Below are positions 4,909-6,487 of a DNA stretch of 6,487 nt, one piece after another (the first letter of the stretch is position 1; every line of letters starts with the position of its first letter). Location of the stretch: NCBI GenBank assembly GCA_020025415.1, contig JAHHSB010000073.1, positions 1 to 6,487 of the forward strand, read 5' to 3'. The notes under the pieces are model-generated. The model did no database searches, had not been told where the DNA came from, and worked only from the letters and a program-made list of their open reading frames with translations. The translations under genes and the position numbers were made by a program. The stretch is from Oscillibacter sp. Lineage in GTDB: Bacteria > Bacillota > Clostridia > Oscillospirales > Oscillospiraceae.

Positions 4909-4936
4909 ATTTTATCATGGTTTGCGGAAAATGCAA
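4909..4936 (-). promoter_or_regulatory. Ferredoxin promoter
   Basis: On the minus strand TTGCAT (4936-4931), a 16-base spacer and TAAAAT (4914-4909) preceded by TGA, giving an extended -10. It lies about 33 bases before the ferredoxin ATG. This is the best sigma-A promoter in the interval. Confidence 0.7.
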
Positions 4937-5008
4937 GAGCTCGCACAGAATCCTTACAAAATCTTTTTATTTTCCTTTTTCCCGCCGTTCACAAATTATT
5001 TTCAAATT

Positions 5009-5025
5009 GGTCAAAGAAAGTCAAA
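5009..5025 (+). promoter_or_regulatory. CtsR operator, upstream box
   Basis: GGTCAAAGAAAGTCAAA is an exact match to the tandem-heptad CtsR box (A/GGTCAAA-NAN-A/GGTCAAA). It ends 9 bases before the -35 of the ctsR promoter. Confidence 0.9.
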
Positions 5026-5034
5026 TGTTTTCTG

Positions 5035-5062
5035 TTGACATTTGAAAACCACGTGCTATACT
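5035..5062 (+). promoter_or_regulatory. ctsR operon promoter
   Basis: Consensus TTGACA (5035-5040), a 16-base spacer and TATACT (5057-5062) with TG one base before it (extended -10). It is a strong vegetative promoter flanked on both sides by CtsR boxes, as expected for a repressor-controlled heat-shock operon. The leader to the ctsR start is about 70 bases. Confidence 0.88.
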
Positions 5063-5077
5063 AAGCATTAGAACGAA

Positions 5078-5100
5078 GGTTAAAGAAAGTCAAAGTCAAA
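5078..5100 (+). promoter_or_regulatory. CtsR operator, downstream box with extra half-site
   Basis: GGTTAAAGAAAGTCAAA (5078-5094) matches the CtsR box with one change in the first heptad, and is followed at once by a third heptad, AGTCAAA (5094-5100). It lies just past the expected transcription start, so bound CtsR would block promoter clearance. Together with 5009-5025 it suggests autorepression of the operon. Confidence 0.85.
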
Positions 5101-5137
5101 GATGAATTTGGCCGAAGATGGAAAGGGATGGTCACAA

Positions 5138-5590
5138 ATGGGAATTTCGGATCTGATCGCCAGCTTCCTGCAGGAGAGTCTGAACGAAGCGGAGGACGGC
5201 GTGCTGGAGGTACAGCGCAATGATTTGGCCCAGCGGTTCAACTGCGTGCCCAGTCAGATCAACTATGTGATGTCCACCCGTTTTTCCCCGGAGCGCGGCT
5301 ACATTGTAGAGAGCCGGCGGGGCGGCAACGGCTATATCCGGATCACCCGGGTGCGGGTAGACCGGCAGACGCTGCTGATGCACGTGATCAACTCCGTGGG
5401 TGATCGGCTGGATCTGCCCTCGGCACGGGCGATTTTGAGCAACCTGGTGGATTCCGGGGCGGTGGAGCAGACTGTGGGCCAGACGATCCTGGCGGCAGTG
5501 GGCGACAAGGCCCTGGCGGCGGTGCCCCGGGAGAACCGGGATGCGGTGCGGGCGGAGATCGTCAAGCAGACGCTGATCCTGCAGGTATAG
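5138..5590 (+). CDS. ctsR: Class III heat-shock repressor CtsR
   Basis: A 150-residue dimeric repressor of clp and related stress genes. Residues 1-70 form the winged helix-turn-helix: ISDLIASFL opening, RFNCVPSQINYVMSTRF recognition region (33-49), and the glycine-rich wing RRGGNGYIRI (60-69), where R61 corresponds to the arginine phosphorylated or sensed by heat in Bacillus/Geobacillus CtsR. Residues 71-150 are the dimerisation and degradation domain. The start at 5138 (MGISDLI) is preferred because the family begins there and AAAGGGATGG precedes it; an earlier in-frame ATG at 5102 has no Shine-Dalgarno sequence and lies against the operator. First gene of ctsR-mcsA-clpC. The usual McsB kinase, which inactivates CtsR and marks it for ClpCP, is not encoded next door, so release of CtsR may rely on intrinsic heat sensing or McsA. 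Confidence 0.96.
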   Translation: MGISDLIASFLQESLNEAEDGVLEVQRNDLAQRFNCVPSQINYVMSTRFSPERGYIVESRRGGNGYIRITRVRVDRQTLLMHVINSVGDRLDLPSARAILSNLVDSGAVEQTVGQTILAAVGDKALAAVPRENRDAVRAEIVKQTLILQV

Positions 5591-5599
5591 GACTCCGGG

Positions 5600-5619
5600 G
5601 CCTTCCGGCAGCGGAAGGC
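5600..5619 (+). other. Hairpin in the ctsR-mcsA spacer
   Basis: GCCTTCCG and CGGAAGGC form an 8-bp perfect stem around GCAG, with no T-run, so it is not a terminator. A similar but imperfect CCTTCCG/CGGAGG hairpin lies in the mcsA-clpC spacer (6171-6194). Both could be mRNA processing or stability elements. Confidence 0.55.
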
Positions 5620-5674
5620 ACAGAGGGAAAACAACAACCAATAATTTTTGAAAGACTGCAAGGAGGTCTTGATT

Positions 5675-6169
5675 ATGAAATGCGAGAACTGTGGTAAGAA
5701 TGAAGTTACCTTTTATTATCAGAGCAATGTCAACGGCAAGGTGGAGGAAAAGCACCTGTGCAGTGAATGCGCCGAAAAGCTGGGCTATACCCAGAAGATT
5801 TACAGCCGGGGCCAGAACCTGATGAACAGTATGTTCCGGGGCGGCCTGTTTGACGATTTCTTCAGCCCCATGCCCCATCTGCTGGGCGGCATGGACCGCT
5901 TCTTCGGTGAGGACCTGTTTGACGACTTCTTCCGGGAGATGCCCGCCCTGAGCACGGCGCCTGCCCAGCAGCAGGAGGCTTCTGCCGCGGAGGAGAAGAA
6001 GGATGACCTGGTGGGCAAGGAGGAGCAGAGCCGCTTTGCCAGAATGCGCCAGCTCAATGCCCTGCGCATGGAGATGAAGAAGGCTGTTCACCAGGAGAAC
6101 TTTGAGCGGGCCGCCGAGCTGCGGGATCAGATCCACCAGTTGGAAAAGGACGGCAAGGAAGGAAAGTGA
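5675..6169 (+). CDS. mcsA: McsA-like protein with UVR motif and one zinc finger
   Basis: A 164-residue member of the McsA family, known in Bacillus as activator of the arginine kinase McsB and adaptor in CtsR control. The N-terminus has one zinc-binding set, C3-x2-C6 and C29-x2-C32. The C-terminus (about 125-158, ALRMEMKKAVHQENFERAAE onward) is a UVR (UvrB/UvrC) motif that typically contacts Clp or Uvr partners. The middle differs from B. subtilis McsA: the second four-cysteine zinc site is absent and replaced by a duplicated acidic-aromatic motif, LFDDFFSPMP (58-67) and LFDDFFREMP (81-90), then a low-complexity A/Q/E linker (91-118). The start at 5675 is set by AAGGAGG at 5660-5666; nine earlier in-frame codons lack a ribosome-binding site. 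It lies 84 bases after ctsR and 44 before clpC, with no mcsB between. Its partner is therefore probably ClpC itself; that is inference. Confidence 0.88.
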   Translation: MKCENCGKNEVTFYYQSNVNGKVEEKHLCSECAEKLGYTQKIYSRGQNLMNSMFRGGLFDDFFSPMPHLLGGMDRFFGEDLFDDFFREMPALSTAPAQQQEASAAEEKKDDLVGKEEQSRFARMRQLNALRMEMKKAVHQENFERAAELRDQIHQLEKDGKEGK

Positions 6170-6213
6170 GCCTTCCGCCCCACGGGGACGGAGGACGAAA
6201 GGAGTAAGACGAT

Positions 6214-6487
6214 ATGAATGAAAACAGATTTACGCCCGGAGCTGAAGAGGCTCTGCGGCTTTCCCAGGAGGCAGCCGGTGAGATGGGCCACGGCTATGTG
6301 GGCACCGAGCACCTGCTGCTGGGCCTGCTGCGGGAGGAAGAGGGCTTGGCCCACACGGTCCTGACCGAGCATGGCCTGACCGATGAGATGGTCAGTGAGA
6401 TCATCAAAAAGAGCGTGGGAGCGGGGCTGCCCGGCGGCAACCCCGCCCAGGGGCTGACCCCCCGGGCCAAGCGGGTGGTGGAGATCG
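6214..6487 (+). CDS. clpC: ClpC AAA+ unfoldase, N-terminal part (cut by window end)
   Basis: The first 91 codons of a ClpC/MecB-type Hsp100 ATPase, which unfolds substrates for the ClpP protease. RFTPGAEEALRLSQEAA (5-21) and YVGTEHLLLGLLREEEG (28-44) are the first repeat of the Clp N-terminal domain; the second repeat begins near residue 80 with LTPRAKRVVE. The two AAA+ modules lie beyond the window. The ATG is supported by GAAAGGAG at 6197-6204. It is the third gene of the CtsR-controlled operon, directly after mcsA. Confidence 0.95.
   Translation, partial: MNENRFTPGAEEALRLSQEAAGEMGHGYVGTEHLLLGLLREEEGLAHTVLTEHGLTDEMVSEIIKKSVGAGLPGGNPAQGLTPRAKRVVEI

Noticed and set aside
5132..6136. A 334-codon minus-strand frame opposite ctsR and mcsA
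   Set aside because: It is antisense to two clearly homologous genes, is rich in H, L and Q as expected of a shadow frame, and has no ribosome-binding site.
1..6487. CRISPR arrays, tRNA or rRNA genes
   Set aside because: No regularly spaced short direct repeats, no cloverleaf with a TTCRANNC-type T-arm, and no conserved rRNA blocks were recognised by eye.

Overview
The window looks like chromosomal DNA of a GC-rich, low-AT gut-type Firmicute, most likely class Clostridia in or near the Oscillospiraceae (Flavonifractor/Oscillibacter-like). This rests on a clostridial AbrB with a cysteine-rich tail, a ctsR-mcsA-clpC heat-shock operon with CtsR boxes, strong AGGAGG ribosome-binding sites, and sporadic AT-rich intergenic DNA. 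The genus is an inference from protein character, not a search.

Layout. Positions 1-222: intergenic DNA with the probable abrB promoter. 223-480: abrB (+). 479-1893: a cassette-like unit in which two ~180-bp inverted repeats (165 bp alignable without gaps, 6 mismatches by eye) flank one gene, a membrane-anchored C39-like cysteine peptidase (781-1632, +). That gene has a strong terminator-like hairpin placed directly against its ribosome-binding site. 1894-2221: a possible truncated reading frame, a terminator and unrecognised, perhaps decayed DNA. 2222-2790: a broken M24-family peptidase pseudogene with stops, a frame change and a large deletion. 2807-4590 (-): an operon trmN6-like - rsmI - a 35-residue small ORF - terminator. 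4703-4876 (-): a 2[4Fe-4S] ferredoxin with its own promoter; its terminator overlaps the promoter of the trmN6-rsmI operon. 5009-6487 (+): the CtsR-controlled protein-quality-control operon ctsR-mcsA-clpC (clpC cut by the window end), divergent from the ferredoxin.

How it fits together. In Bacillus subtilis the trmN6-like gene (yabB), rsmI (yabC) and abrB are neighbours, with rsmI and abrB convergent. The same convergent pair is visible here, but about 2.5 kb of accessory DNA (the inverted-repeat/C39 unit plus the M24 relic) lies between them. This supports reading 481-2800 as inserted or rearranged material. The ctsR operon is autoregulated through two tandem-heptad operators around an extended -10 promoter. 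It lacks the mcsB arginine-kinase gene normally found between mcsA and clpC, and its McsA has lost the second cysteine pair set.

The most unusual part is the inverted-repeat-bracketed peptidase with its terminator-on-RBS leader. The sequence alone cannot say whether it is an invertible switch, a passenger moved by MITE-like ends, or a chance pair of interspersed repeats.
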